Positions 52,301 through 64,000 of a DNA stretch of 64,000 nt are shown here, piece after piece (the first letter of the stretch is position 1; the number at the start of each line of letters is the position of its first letter). The DNA comes from Micropterus salmoides. Taxonomy: Eukaryota; Chordata; Actinopteri; Centrarchiformes; Centrarchidae. The DNA is taken from positions 14,420,187-14,484,186 of the forward strand of contig NW_024040707.1 of the NCBI RefSeq assembly GCF_014851395.1. The letters are read 5' to 3'. Made by a program: the position numbers and the translations under genes. The notes under the pieces were generated by a model. That model did no database searches and was not told the DNA's origin. It saw only the letters and a list, made by a program, of their open reading frames with translations.

Positions 52301-55300
52301 GTCCCCGTTTTTAACTGTGTGTTAATCATAGAGCGTATAAGGTGTTGTTATAAGTTGTTGCCGATGGATTATGTGTTTGGTAGGCCTACGTCTAATATCC
52401 TTGTTTATATTTGGAAAACAAAATGAAGCCTATAATTAACATGACTTACTGCTTAGTTATATATAAAATAAAGACAAGATCTCTTTTGCAATTATCCTTA
52501 TGACTGTACATTATTTAACTTGCTGTGTATCCAGTCCTTTTTACCTTTTACAATACCTTTAAATGATAATAATAAATTATTGCCACTTGCCAGAAAGTGA
52601 CTTATTGACTGAAGGTATTTATTTTACTTTATATTATGTTACCCTAGGCATCGCCATCTCCAAGATACAAAAAAACCTATAAAATATTAATTTATGAGTC
52701 AGCAAATAGACATTGAGCTTAGCATCTTACCCCACACTACCCTACCTTGTTTTTTTCCAGATATTTAAAGGAAGAGTTCAACATTTGGCATTTTTGCTCT
52801 CTTGCCGAGTTAGATGAAAAGAGTGTCTGTACGGTAAATAAGACGCAACAGAGAGTAGACGCATAGCTTAACACAAAGATAAGTAACCATAAGTACCAGC
52901 ACCTCTAAAGATCACTGATTAGCGTGTTGTATCTGGTTTGTTTAATCTGAACAAAGAGTGTGAACAACTAAAAAAACAACACTTTGTGGTTTTGTATGTG
53001 TTGGGACTATTTCTTGGGAGCATTGACTTCTGCTCCTGGCCAAAAAATAGAAAGTGTCCTAAGCTAAACTAACCTGCCTTATTTAAAGGACATATAAGAC
53101 AATTGCATCATTATTCTCATCTAACTCTCTACATGAAAGCGAATAGGGCTGCTGAGTAGTTTCTTAATTAAACTTTTGGTCTACAGAAAATAGTTTCCAG
53201 AACACTACGTGACATTTTCAAATTGGTTGTTTTGTCTCACCAACTGTCCAAAAACCAAACATGTTAAGTTTTATATAAAAGAAAACCAGCCTTTGAGAAA
53301 AACCAACATACGAGAGCCTGGAACCAGAGAATTTTAGAATTAGATCTTTATTTAAAAAATGGCTTTTTCATGTAAAACGTTGAACTATTCTTTTAATTCA
53401 TTCAATTATTAACTATTTTATCTAGAAATAGTTTTGCAATTGAAGTTCCAGAAAGTACACTACTGCCTGACATGTATCTATGTCAATTAAAATGACTTCG
53501 CAAGATCGCATAGTATATCGCCCACCTTAAACTGTGGCTATGATAATAAAAACCTGAAGGAGAAAAGACATTGTTAAATCAGCTCAACCAATGGCTTGGC
53601 TTCTATGAAAAGATAATGCAGATCACTTTGTAACAATCTTGCTGTGTGGAATTTACAAAATGGCTGTGCACTGTAAGCGTGAACTCCTCATTCACTATTA
53701 CTTTTCTTTTATGAGCATCTCGCAGTTGGATATATGACTCATGCCCCACAAAAATCTGTCACTACCCATATTTTTCCTTGCTTCTTTGCGTAATTCTACA
53801 ACACCATTGCTCCTGCCTCCCTCTGTTCTCCCTGGCTCTGATCACGTCTCTCCATCCACTCTACTGTCTGTCTTCTCCTCCCCCACATTCTGACTAATGT
53901 CCTTTAAATACCCCTCTGTCCCTCCCATCTCCCTTCTTCGTACCTTCCCTTTCTTTCCTTCAATTCCATCACCCTCCCACAACCCCACACCTCTTCATTT
54001 GCCCTTACCCCCCATTCACACACACCCCACCCCCAGGCCTCATCATTTCCCTGCAGCTGCTGCGGGGTGAGCTGGAGCAGATCAGACGGGAGAACCAGGC
54101 TGTGTTCAACAGGGCACTGGCACTCACACGCAAACTGGGTTTCCCAGATGTCATCCTGCCAGGTAAGGAGGCAAAGAAGAGCAGTGGGCGGTAATGGGGG
54201 ACAGAGAGGCTAAGGGAGGAGGAGGTGGAGACCAGAGGCCAGCTGGTTTGGAGGAATGAGAAGAGGGGAAGGTCACAGATCAGGGTACAGAGAATGCAGA
54301 TGCAGGAGGAGAGGTATAGGGCAAGAGGGATGTAAGAAAAGTGAGGATGGGGCTTAAAGAGTGAAAAGAAGAAAACAGCAGAAAATAGCATTATAAAGAT
54401 GAGAAGAGAGAGCAGAGTGGGCTGTCGTGACGAGGAGGAAATAGTTACGTGTAACTTGGTTTCTTGGCATGTGCTACATCTCTATTTTGCATTGGTTCAA
54501 TGTAACTAAATACTATACTTAAGAACAATTCTGAGATACTTGTTCTTTAGTAGTGAGTATTTCAATTTGATACTTATTTATACTTATGCAACACTACACT
54601 TAACACAATATTTACACTAAAAACATTTGATAAAGTTATAAAATACAACATTTGTATAAAAAACAAAACAAAACAAACAAAAAAAAACAATACTGGTGGC
54701 CTCTTATTACATTTCAGATGTAAATGTTCCACCAAAGAGACATTCCCCTCCAAACATCTCAGATGGTTCATTTTAAATAACTGGTTGAGGCCCAGAGAGT
54801 TGGGAACAACCTAACGGTATGAAGTAGTTAAAACTAAACACGCATCAACCAGCCACAAAAATAAAAGGACACTTTCACATCAGAGCTGGTAATCTTACTT
54901 TTACTTAAGTAAGATTTTGAATGCAGGTCTTGCAGAGGTCTTCAAAGATAACTCAAAGAGAGATAAAAAGGGAGAGGTGTGTGTTTATTTCGGTATATTT
55001 CATCAGCTAACGTTGCTCTGCTTTGTGTCTACTGAGAATGTATGATCCTCTCCTCTTCCTCTCCTCTCCTCTCCTCTCCAGCTCCTTTCCAGTTAGCCTG
55101 AAATACCTCCCAATATCACCCCTTGTGACTCATCCGTCCCCAAGGAAATGACTTGGATATAAATAACTGTAATCTGATTTTATAAATAACTGCAATATCT
55201 TCCTCTGCTTTTGCCACTGATATTTATTCCATTAAACACTGACCTTACAAAAGGTGCTGAGGCAGTCATGAGCTACAGTGTATTACAACTCAGCGGGGTC

Positions 55301-58300
55301 ATTTCTTATTGACAAGAACAATGACGTGGTGGTACACTTCTTAGTCCCCACAGCAGCTTAATTTATGTTGACCACTCGCTGTTCATCTGTGGAGCAGATG
55401 CTGACGTGTACATTATAACTTGCTAACATCGCCGTGGCTGGAGACATCATAGTCTGGTTATTTCTGAGATGTCTTTGTCCTGTTGTGGGTAACATTGACC
55501 CTCAAGCTAGAGAGGCTGAGACAGTGCTGTAGGGCAGTGGTTTTGCTCATGATGTCCTAGCTGGTGTGTCAAGCTTAAGGAGTGCTCTGCATTGCACTTC
55601 TATAGCATTGTTTGACTCACAATGGACAGTAAAAAAATTAAAAAAAGGAATCTAAATTGATGAAGCAGAATCAGAGAGATCGTCTTATTTTATGCCGCGC
55701 ATTCCTCTTCCTTGTCAAACCTGGAGCCTACATTACCCACAATGGCACTTGACTGTGGACAGTTCCGACAGAGGTTTGGGTCTGTTTGCTTGTAGCTGTA
55801 AAAATAGCGTAAAAATTACCTGTGGCCCAAAAAGTATTTTTACCCATAATTCTAAAAGATACAGGACATCTCAAACCGCAAACAAAGTCAATCATTACTC
55901 TTTGCATTATGTAAAACTTTTCACAGCCTAGAATAGCAATTTGTATGTATGAACTGAGAGGGAACATGCGGGCTGCAACGTGAAAACAAACCTGGAAGAT
56001 AGAAAACCTCTTCGGCCTATGCACTCTGCGAGCATTTTTCATTCAAGCAACTGGGTGCCATCTTTAAGTCCGGGATCCAGTTCTTATAATACATCCACAA
56101 ACCACATCCTCATAAGACCTTTAAACAGACTTTGATATGTAAAATTGGTGGAGTTCACCTTTAATTAAAGTTTCCCCTGTCTAATCTTCATAGGTGACAT
56201 ACGCAATGACCTGTATCTGACACTGGAGCGGGGGGAGTTTGAGAGAGGCGGCAAGAGCGTCCAGAAGAACATCGAAGTCACGCTCTATGTACTCTATGCC
56301 GATGGGGACACGCTAAAAGTATGACACATATGTGCATGAGTTATTATGTACCATGTAATTAACATATGAGTCATGCTGAGTGTAACCTTCCTCCCTTACA
56401 TCCACACATTAATTTGATACGTCATTAAAATCAATCTACCATGCTCCTTTTCTTCTCAGGACTGCATCAGTTTGGGGAGCGGGGAGCCAAACACTAGTGA
56501 ATATCGCTCGTTTGTCCTGTACCACAACAACGGCCCTCGCTGGAGTGAGATGGTCAAGCTGCCCATTCCCATAGATCGTTTCAGGGGTTCCCATCTACGC
56601 TTTGAGTTCAGGCACTGCTCCAGTGAGTCAGTAATGCGGCCCAGTGGCAGTCATCACTCAGTACATGAGTTTATTAGGATGGATTGGAGCATGCTCCGAG
56701 TTACACAAGAATAGTTTGTGCTGTGCAGATACAGTTACAATGATGCGTGATATTATTATGTGCCTTCTTTCAGCTAAAGACAAAGGAGAGAAAAAACTGT
56801 TTGGGTTTGCCTTCACTCCTCTGATGAGAGAAGATGGAACCACACTGTCAGATGAGAGCCATGAGCTGTATGTGTACAAGGTACATGCGGGTTTAACATA
56901 CATATGTTAGATGTTTGCCATTCTGCATCAACTGTGAACACCAACACATAATGATTGTTATTATATAAAAATTAACATTTAAAACATTTGTGTCTTTTTA
57001 ATGTTGACCTTTGTGTCTTTAGTTTTTAAATTAAAAGTTGAATGTGTTAAAGTGGCCTGGCTCTGGTGGAGTGTTTCTGTGTAGAGGGGGCGTCCCGTGC
57101 TGTGAGTTCGATGCTGGCAGCTCGCTTCTTTGTTGTATTTTCTCAGCATGGTGTGCTCTGACTCTGACAACATGTAATGAAATGCACCATCCATTTTGCC
57201 TGTTCTCTTTCACCAAAACATGTACAGTAGCTGCTCTGTTATAACTGAGCAGCCCCGAATGACTGATCCAACCCTATCATGAAAGTGTCTATAACCAATT
57301 GTCGGCCTTTTCTAGCCTTTGATCCCTGTTTTTAGGCCCTAAAAGTCAAGGATGGCTACGGCAGTTGTCTCATAAAAAATAAATTTAACTATGACATAAT
57401 TTACAAAGGAGTATCGAAAGGATGTAAATACTAATATATATCTTTATCTAAGATTTTCAGTTTGTCCATTTGTGAGAGAGGTCCAGCTCCCAGCTCCCAG
57501 CTGCCCTTGCAACTTAATACTACTTGCTACTTCTAGATATGATGGAAATGATAATGTAATGTATTTCAAGTCCGGTTATTTAACCAAAATCAGTATATCA
57601 ATCTTAGAAACCTCCCCATGACCTCAAACTCTATTTTATATAAGGTACTGTATCCCTTTCAGCCATGCTAACATTTTTAGCATGCTAGCAATATGTATTC
57701 TGATTGATGTAAGTTGTTAGCATGCATAAGTAAAGCACCCTCAGAATAACATTTTGGTGTAGTAGCTCAAAAAATGTTGCAGTAGCATACAATAAAAGTA
57801 TGCTATGAAGCTAAAGTAATATACATATTGTGCAAAAATGCTGAAGAGGTAGGTCAACGTCTTCCACTGGTCTGCGAAAGCACAGGAACACTCTCCTGCG
57901 ATTGGTTGCCCCCTATTGTGCTGCTATATAGAGAGGAGCCAATCAAATCACCAATATGAGCGCACCCTGCTGCAATTTTAATCAGACCAGTTATTGACTA
58001 AGACCTCACCTGTCCATAATGATGATGATGGTGCAGTGCCATTGTTCCATTTCTTATCTCCAAGCTATCTCCAAATCTTCTCTTTCCCCTCTGGTTTCCA
58101 TCCTCTAGTGTGATGAAAATGCCACCTTCAGTAACCAGGGCTTGTACCTGAGTCTGCCATGCTGTAAAGAAGACTTCAACAGCTGCCCCAACCTGCCGGC
58201 TAACCTGCCCTTCCAGAGAAGCCCCAAAGAAACCTTCTGGGTCTCCACGATACTCTGCTCCACCAAACTCACACAAAATGGTAATCTAGCACCTTACATG

Positions 58301-61300
58301 GTAGTCTTTCTAAATTTTCAAAATTTTTATTTTCTATACTTTCTATTTACTTTGATTTTATTATGTTTTCAGTGGACCTGCTGGCTCTTCTGAACTGGAA
58401 GGCCCATCCAGACAGGGTGCTGGACATCCTCGGTCGCTTACGTCAGATTAGCGGAGAGGAGATTGTTAAGGTCACTGTCATCACATTATTTATCAATTGA
58501 TGGAAAGGATGGAAAGGAAATGTACCTTCCTTGACTACACACTACACAAAATATTTAGCTTCAACAGCAATGAAAATTAGACAGTTTGTGTGACTTTATT
58601 GATTATAGGTGATATTATGATTATTACTTTATATTGATTGATCAGATTAGGCATCAAGCTTTTACTCTAACTTCTAGCTCTAAACTGTGTACATGATTTT
58701 ATTTTCACAATGCATGTTGACTTTTCGGAGTGTTCACAAAATACTGAAGTAAAGTATCATTTACTGTGAAAAAACATATAAATTACAGTATATAGTTTTG
58801 AAGTCACTTTATCATCTCCAAATTTAAAAAATGTATCATTGCCATCGTTTTGGATGAACGGGCTATCCTTTGTTTCTATTTTAGTTACCAGCAAGGCCTT
58901 TAATGTGATGGTTGTGCTGAGTGTTGTTCCTTTTTCTCCTCACAGTTCTTGCGAGATGTCCTGGATACGCTCTTTTGTCTTTTAGATGACAACACTGATA
59001 AATACGGGCCTCTGGTTTTCCAGTCACTGGTAGGAAAATTAAAGGAGGACAACTATATCTAGGATTTATTTTGCTTGTAAGCAGAGGCATAAAATGTGTA
59101 TACGTATATATATATATGTGTGTGTGTGTGTGTTTAGGTATTCATTATAAACCTGCTCAGGGACAGCCGTTTCTACCACTTCAGACCTGTCATGGACTCC
59201 TACATCCAGAACCACTTTGCTGGAGCTTTGGCATACAAGTACAACAACATTTACTTAATTCTTCAGAGTTCAAAGCTCACATAACAATTGGGATTTTAGA
59301 TACCTATAGAGTTACACTTGATACTGACTCTCGTTATTTCTAACAATGTGTCTGCAGAGAGCTGATTCGATGTCTGAAGTGGTACATGGACCGCTCGGCA
59401 GAGGTCGTCCGACAGGACCACATCCAGGAAGCCATGAGGGTAAAGTATCACTTTCACTTTTCACAAATTTCCTTGTGGTCTTTCTTGGCTCCTTTTACTA
59501 GGATTAATTAGTAAGACATGAGGAATTAATCAAACAGAAGGGCTGATAAGGAGTAATATGACTCAGTATATAAGGCCTCAGTAAGTGAGTTCCCTGCTGA
59601 GGGAAAAGAAGTTATCACAAATCTCTACAGATATATTGACGTGTGCAGAGTGAAACATTTCCGCATGGTCTTTAAATTTCCTTTTCCGATGACATCATTT
59701 AAAGAGATGTTATGAGACCTGAACATGGAAACATTTCTTTCATTTCTTGATTTTCTCTGGATGATCAACCACAAACCCAGTCAGTGCTCTGTGCTTATTC
59801 ATCACTGGGGAATTGATAGTGTACGAAATGACGCGCACCTTATCTGACTGTATGTCTCCACGTCTGCATCCTGCCAACACTCCCCTCAGGCTCTAGAGTA
59901 CCTTTTCAAGTTCATTGTCCAGTCTCGCATCCTGTACTCGAGAGCCACCTGTGGGATGGAGGAGGAGCAGTTCAGAGCGAGCATCCAAGAGCTCTTCCAA
60001 TCGATCCGCTTCGTCCTGAGTCTGGACAGCCGCAGCTCAGAGAACCTGGTGTTCACCCAGGTCAGATAGTTCACACCTCATGTCAAACATTTTCACTGTC
60101 TACTGCTCTGAAGATGTACAGAATGTCACCTGCATGACAGCCTTATTTTATCTATCGTTATAAATGTTTTTATTTTCTCTTTTTATTCATCCTTCTTTGT
60201 TAGCACTCATGATTCATTGATTACTTTTTGTTTGTTAACTTGTTTCTCATTTTATTCTTTTCACTCATTTAAATTTTCATTGTGTGCATTCTGTCGACTG
60301 AACCCTCATCCCCCACTGTTGCCCCATCCTTGTCTCACTCTTGGAAAGTTTAGGGGTGTGATCAGCTGCATGCCTTTCTGTGGTCATGCTCTGGGGCTGT
60401 CGTCCATCTCAGTAAGTCACAGCGCCCCCCTGTGTTGGTTCCACAATGCAGCAGAGGCTGTTTGGCCACCAGCTTGCTCAAACAGAATGATGTATTCTTA
60501 AGTAATGGATGCAGTCAGTGGTCTAGATTTGGCTACTGCACTTATTATTTGAGACTGAACAGGGAGAAACTGTGGCTGTGGAAAGAGATAAATTGTGGTC
60601 CTACATTATAACATTGTTGTATCTTTTAGAAGATAATATAGCAGACTTAATTTGGGGATATTTTTTGTCAGTGTCACAGATGTTTTTATACATGTCAGCG
60701 TAGCCTCTTTGAAACATGTTATTCCGTATACACACTATAATTCCTTCACCCTGTCCTTTGTTTCTCTCCCCAGGCAGCACTGTTGAACAGTTTCCCTGAT
60801 ATTTTTGATGAGCTGCTGCAGATGTTCACTGTTCAGGAGGTAGCCGAATATGTCAGGGGCACCCTAGGGAGTATGCCCAGCACAGTGGACATCGGCCAGT
60901 CTATGGATGTAGTCAAACTGCAGTCCATTGCTCGTACTGTTGAGAGCCGCCTCTTCTTCTTCCCTGGTAAGATGAACATAAAGGTTTATGCAAAGTGTTT
61001 TCCTTTTTCAGAAGATAACAAAACAACCACACATGTAAGCCCCATGTGCATACAGCTGTTTTCAGTTTCGTCTTCACTTCTTTCTTTTTCTTTCTCTTCC
61101 CTCAGAGTCTCGTAGTATTCTGTTGCCAGTGGTTCTGCACCACATCCACCTGCATCTACGGCAGCAGAGGGAGCTGCTCATCTGTTCTGGGATCCTAAGC
61201 AGCATCTTTTCCATAATCAAGACTAGCTCCATGGTACAGTACTTTGTACATAAAAGATATATATCAGTGAAAATCCCATTTGATTATAAAAAAGTTATTT

Positions 61301-63846
61301 TGAATTAGTAAATACAATATAAAATGTGCTTTTGAAATATATAGGATTTTGCTAATGCAGCTGTAGCTTGTTAGCCCAAACACCAGGCTCAATACCTATT
61401 AAGCAGCAAGTTTACATTTCTGCTTCCTTCTATTTGCTCTCTGTATCTCAGGAGTCTTCTGTCCAGGAGGAAGTGGAGATGATGGTGGAGAGCCTTCTGG
61501 ATGTGCTGCTGCAGACTCTGCTGTCCATCATGAGCAAGTCTCATTCTGTGGAGACATCCAGAGGACAACGCTGTCCCCAGTGCACTGCTGAGATAACGGT
61601 AAGCTTCCGTTCTTCTTTGACGTTTAGTAAGAACAAACGTTTGTGAATATTTTGAGTTGATTAACCTTTTTCAATATGTGTGGCCCATATCTGTCATTCT
61701 CTTTTGTGCAGGGGGAGTATGTTTCCTGTCTTCTCTCTCTGCTCCGACAGATGACAGAGATCCACTTTCACCATCTACTCAACAATTTCCATAGCAAGGA
61801 GGAGCTGAAGGTGAGAAGCTCTCTGAGTCACAGAGCTGAGCATAATTACAGCATTTTGCTGCGGCCTGCTTACTGCATACCTTGACTGCATACCCTTTCT
61901 TAATATATTCCTTGGCAGGAGTTTCTGTTGAAGATCTTCTGTGTGTTCCGCAATCTGATGAAACTGACTATCTTCCCCCGAGACTGGAGTGTCATGAGGC
62001 TTCTAACTAGTCAGTGAGTCTGTTTTTCCATTTCTGTCATGCAGTCTTTGTCCCAGAGATGGTAAGGGAATACAGCCAACCATTAGATCAGACTCTCGTC
62101 AGATAATCCTGCTCTGAAGGTGACGCTTGTGTTGCAAAAAACTTTCTAATCTATTTCTGGCTGCTTCCTCGTTTTGTAATCTGACATTGCAATGTTTGCT
62201 TTCTGCAGCATCATTGTAGTGACAACACAGTTCCTGTCTCCAGCACTGCACAAGAACTTCTCAGAGGGAGATTTTGATTTCAAGGTGTGTGTCTGAATAG
62301 CGAGGGCTAGCATTTAGGAAACCCAGTCCACCGCGAAGCCACTATATATTTGATGCTTTTCCATAAAAACTAGAGTTAATGAGTCAGCAGCATTTATTTA
62401 CTTTTGTGTGTTTGTCTGTGGTGTGTGTGTTAGGTGTGGAACTCCTTTTTCAGCCTCACTGTCCTCTACATCAACCAGCCCAGCCTGCAGCTGGAAGCGC
62501 TTGGCCTTGCAAAGAGAAAGAAAGTCCTTGATAAGTAAGAAACTACCATATATTCATTGCGTGCATTCTTTCCTACACAGGTTAATGATTTATCCAACTA
62601 TCTATACGTCACTCTCTCTTTTCTTTGTAGGTATGGAGATATGAGAGTGATGATGGCTTATGAGCTCTTCAGCATGTGGCAAAAATTAGGTGGGTCAGAC
62701 CACCCCACTCCACACCATCCTTCCCACACACACAGTGAAGAATGCATTTTCATTTTTAAAACATTAACAAGAACAATGGCTCCTGTCTGTGTGAATGTGT
62801 GTAATCCAGGTGACAACAAGCCCCACTTCATCCCAGGAATGATGGGTCCCTTTCTTGGCGTCACGCTGGTGCCTCAGACCGAGGTTCGAAATATTATGAT
62901 CCCAATTTTCCATGACATGATGGATTGGGAGCAGAGGAAAAATGGCAACTTCAAACAGGTCATTGTGACATTATTATGTAATGAGCTACAGATTGTGTGC
63001 CATGGAAAAAGTGACAGCTTTTTGTCACATAACATACCCACATCTTTTCACTGAATGTGTGTGTGTGTAGGTGGAAGCTGAGCTGATGGATAAGCTGGAC
63101 AGCATGGTGTCGGATGGGAAAGGCGATGATAATCACAGAGAGCTCTTCAGCCTTTTGTAAGCATCAGACCTGTGTTTACTGAGCCTGTGAAGTGACACTC
63201 AACATACTGCTCTCGTAGTATTTCCCTCTAACGTACTTCTCTGTGTTGTTTGCCTGTCATACCCCAGGACGCAGCTGTTTGGTCCTTATCCAAGGTGAGC
63301 TGTATTGCCCTCAGAGCTAGGACTAAGAGACATTCATATCTGTTCACTTCCTGTGCTTGTCACCTTCGGTAACAACATCTTACTGTGTTTTCTGCTGCAG
63401 CCTGCTGGAGAAGATAGAGCAGGAGACCTGGAGAGAGACAGGCATCTCATTCGTCACTTCGGTTACAAGACTTGTTGAACGATTACTAGATTACAGGTAT
63501 GCTGAGATAAAGCTGCACATAATAGCACGGATGGTTCATGTCATGAAATTGCAAAGCTACAAGAACAAAACGTTTTTTATGTTAAGGGACTGCATGAAAG
63601 GAGATGAGATGGAGAACAAAAAAATCGGTGGTTCCGTCAACCTTATGGTGAGACATGACAGTGTCTATAGTCTTTAGACGCACATTTACAAAGATTTCCC
63701 CACATGGAATAAGATTTTAATCATTTGTTGTTGTTTTTTTATTCAACCCTAGAACTTCTACAAATCAGAGGTCAACAAGGAGGACATGTACATCCGTTAC
63801 ATCCACAAGCTGTGTGACCTACATCTCCAAGCAGAGGACTTCACAG
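28792..63846 (+). CDS. dock3: dedicator of cytokinesis 3 (DOCK3/MOCA), 5' part, 37 exons, truncated by window end
   Basis: Exons: 28792-28828, 35648-35731, 37235-37275, 39338-39393, 42373-42469, 44036-44184, 46451-46535, 47851-47892, 49080-49234, 49442-49523, 49670-49730, 49839-49986, 51075-51163, 54037-54162, 56194-56318, 56460-56622, 56774-56880, 58109-58280, 58373-58470, 58946-59029, 59138-59238, 59358-59439, 59890-60060, 60774-60966, 61106-61233, 61452-61598, 61712-61810, 61919-62013, 62209-62284, 62434-62534, 62631-62689, 62810-62958, 63071-63156, 63268-63294, 63401-63496, 63587-63647, 63753-63846; 3766 nt, 1255 codons, of about 2030 in human. DOCK3 is a neuronal Rac1 guanine-nucleotide exchange factor that acts with ELMO and WAVE in axon growth. 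Visible: SH3 (about 10-70), DHR-1 (about 418-600), helical repeats, onset of DHR-2. RGQRCPQCTAEITGEYVSCL and RDCMKGDEMENKKIG mark DOCK3 rather than DOCK4. Confidence 0.96.
29776..29811 (+). repeat. (CA)n microsatellite in dock3 intron 1
   Basis: About ten CA units followed by an imperfect CA-rich tail. Confidence 0.85.
30071..30133 (+). repeat. imperfect 2-copy tandem repeat
   Basis: The unit CGCTGTCCACGGTG followed by CTGAAA/CCGAAA occurs twice, 33-34 bp apart, in a CG-rich patch of dock3 intron 1. Confidence 0.6.
37515..37549 (+). repeat. perfect 14-bp hairpin in dock3 intron 3
   Basis: GTCGTTATCAAGGT (37515-37528) and its exact reverse complement (37536-37549) around a 7-nt loop. A second, shorter hairpin, ATGGCACTA-aatg-TAGTGCCAT, lies at 37857-37878. 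No T-run follows either. Confidence 0.8.
41703..41977. repeat. interleaved inverted repeats in dock3 intron 4
   Basis: Arm A 41703-41724 matches the reverse complement of 41893-41914 with one mismatch (shared TTATTCAGTCTTTAAAG). Arm B 41798-41833 matches the reverse complement of 41940-41977 with small indels (shared GTCAGAAATTGTGACCTT). Order is A, B, A', B', which a single hairpin cannot explain. Confidence 0.7.
45630..46050. repeat. dispersed teleost repeat, rearranged copy
   Basis: Contains AGTTTGACATTTTTGGAAAT, then TTGCCAGGCAACCAGCGGAG and a 'gacatgagagtgatatcaatgttctcgtc' type block, pieces of a repeat I know as very frequent in percomorph introns. The orientation of the pieces is mixed, so this looks like a fused or folded-back copy. 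Confidence 0.5.
46060..46215 (+). repeat. dispersed repeat fragment
   Basis: TAAACTAGTAACTAACTA...GTAGTGGAGTAAATAGT...TAAAGTAGCATG...CAGTACTTGAGTAAATGTA follows, block by block, a common percomorph intron repeat. Related minus-strand words occur near 45230-45300 and 54885-54930. Confidence 0.5.
47851..47892 (+). CDS. dock3: dock3 exon 8, 42-nt in-frame exon
   Basis: The exon is bounded by TTTTTTTTAG and GTATAG and codes HVSSRHCGQQSTNQ (residues 184-197). This corresponds to the human segment HLSSRQSVQQSTSQ at the same position between ...SELYKL and the HGDGCRVPVSHHL exon. It starts and ends in phase 0 and its length is a multiple of three, so skipping it would keep the frame. It is too short to show as an open frame of its own. 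Confidence 0.88.
48376..48403 (+). repeat. (AAT)n microsatellite
   Basis: About nine AAT units in dock3 intron 8. Confidence 0.9.
48558..48660. repeat. 16-bp inverted repeat, repeat-derived
   Basis: TAAAGCTCACTAATTA (48558-48573) and its exact reverse complement (48645-48660). The word also occurs in the dispersed repeat family seen at 45.6 and 52.8 kb, so this is probably a folded-back fragment of that family. Confidence 0.65.
49309..49344 (+). repeat. (CA)18 microsatellite in dock3 intron 9
   Basis: Eighteen CA units plus a short imperfect extension. The 190-aa minus-strand frame over it (48984-49556) is a shadow of exons 9-10 and this repeat. Confidence 0.9.
52219..52440. repeat. dispersed repeat with 'GTCCCCGG' words (dock3 intron 13)
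   Basis: GGGTGACCAAATGTCACCG, GGGGACAGTCCCCGGTTTTG and GTCCCAGGAAATGTCCCCG match a GC-rich repeat head I have seen often in fish genomes. It gives a chance 67-aa frame. Family not known to me. Confidence 0.45.
52770..53125 (+). repeat. dispersed teleost repeat copy (dock3 intron 13)
   Basis: GAGTTCAACATTTGGCATTT, CTTGCCGAGTTAGATGA, GTCTGTACGGTAAATA, CAGCACCTCTAAAGATCACT and GACTATTTCTTGGGAGCA follow in order the family partly present at 45.6 kb. Confidence 0.55.
55051..55080 (+). repeat. (CTCTC) pyrimidine simple repeat
   Basis: TCCTC-type pentamer repeats in dock3 intron 14. It is not followed by a supported exon. Confidence 0.8.
56194..58280 (+). CDS. dock3: dock3 exons 15-18: DHR-1 (C2-like) domain
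   Basis: Residues about 418-607. It opens with DIRNDLYLTLERGEFERGGK, continues with NIEVTLYVLYADGDTLKD and GSGEPNTSEYRSFVLYHNN, and then has LPIPIDRFRGSHLRFEFRHC and EKKLFGFAFTPLMREDGTTL. DHR-1 domains bind PtdIns(3,4,5)P3 and place the exchange factor at the membrane. Confidence 0.93.
63268..63294 (+). CDS. dock3: dock3 exon 34, 27-nt microexon
   Basis: Between CCCCAG and GTGAGC, it codes the core of LTQLFGPYPS (residues about 1163-1171). It enters and leaves in phase 2 and completes the human-like sequence ELFSLLTQLFGPYPSLLEK across exons 33-35. It is the shortest exon called here. Confidence 0.9.
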
Positions 63847-64000
63847 GTAACAGAGATGCCGGATGTTGTGACGGTGCATAGTACATGGCAGAGCTTTGTT
63901 CTTGGTAAACTGAACACAGGTTTTGTAGCTTTGCAAAGCCAGTTTATAGCAAAATGTTGGGCTGGCACTGAGAAGCAACAGGTTTTTTTGCCTCGCATTT

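Overview
The window is nuclear DNA of a bony fish, most likely a percomorph teleost. The genes are split by GT-AG introns, the coding exons translate to vertebrate proteins without gaps, and the introns hold repeat families I recognise from memory as abundant in percomorphs: a tRNA-headed SINE, several MITEs and 'apply-to-any-intron' dispersed repeats. No prokaryotic or viral gene organisation is present, and I found no undescribed multi-gene system.

Layout. (1) 185-3470, minus strand: rpl32, ribosomal protein eL32, complete, 135 aa, with a non-coding first exon that begins in a pyrimidine tract (TOP-like). (2) 4027-9018, plus strand, head to head with rpl32: an ssuh2-like gene, complete, 391 aa, 13 coding exons, carrying a DnaJ-like cysteine-rich zinc domain. 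(3) about 9.6-24.6 kb, plus strand: dcaf1 (vprbp), complete, 1555 aa, 24 coding exons, the DDB1-binding substrate receptor of a CUL4 ubiquitin ligase. (4) 24.6-28.1 kb: intergenic, with a decayed LINE reverse-transcriptase fragment and simple repeats. (5) 28.1 kb to the end, plus strand: dock3, 5' two thirds only, 37 coding exons and 1255 complete codons (SH3, DHR-1, helical region, start of DHR-2). The rest lies beyond the window.

All exon junctions listed were read by hand and checked by codon phase; in each of the four genes the exon lengths sum to a consistent open frame. The four genes do not form a pathway. They serve translation, an uncertain ssuh2 role, ubiquitin ligation and Rac-GTPase activation. 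Their human counterparts all sit on chromosome 3p, so the block is of interest for synteny.

The remaining observations are small: two introns that stay open in frame (dcaf1 and dock3), two very short dock3 exons, a possible CaaX box on the ssuh2 product, a MITE nested in an older repeat, a 270-bp MITE with PIF/Harbinger-like TTA duplication, a perfect 14-bp hairpin and an interleaved pair of inverted repeats in dock3 introns.
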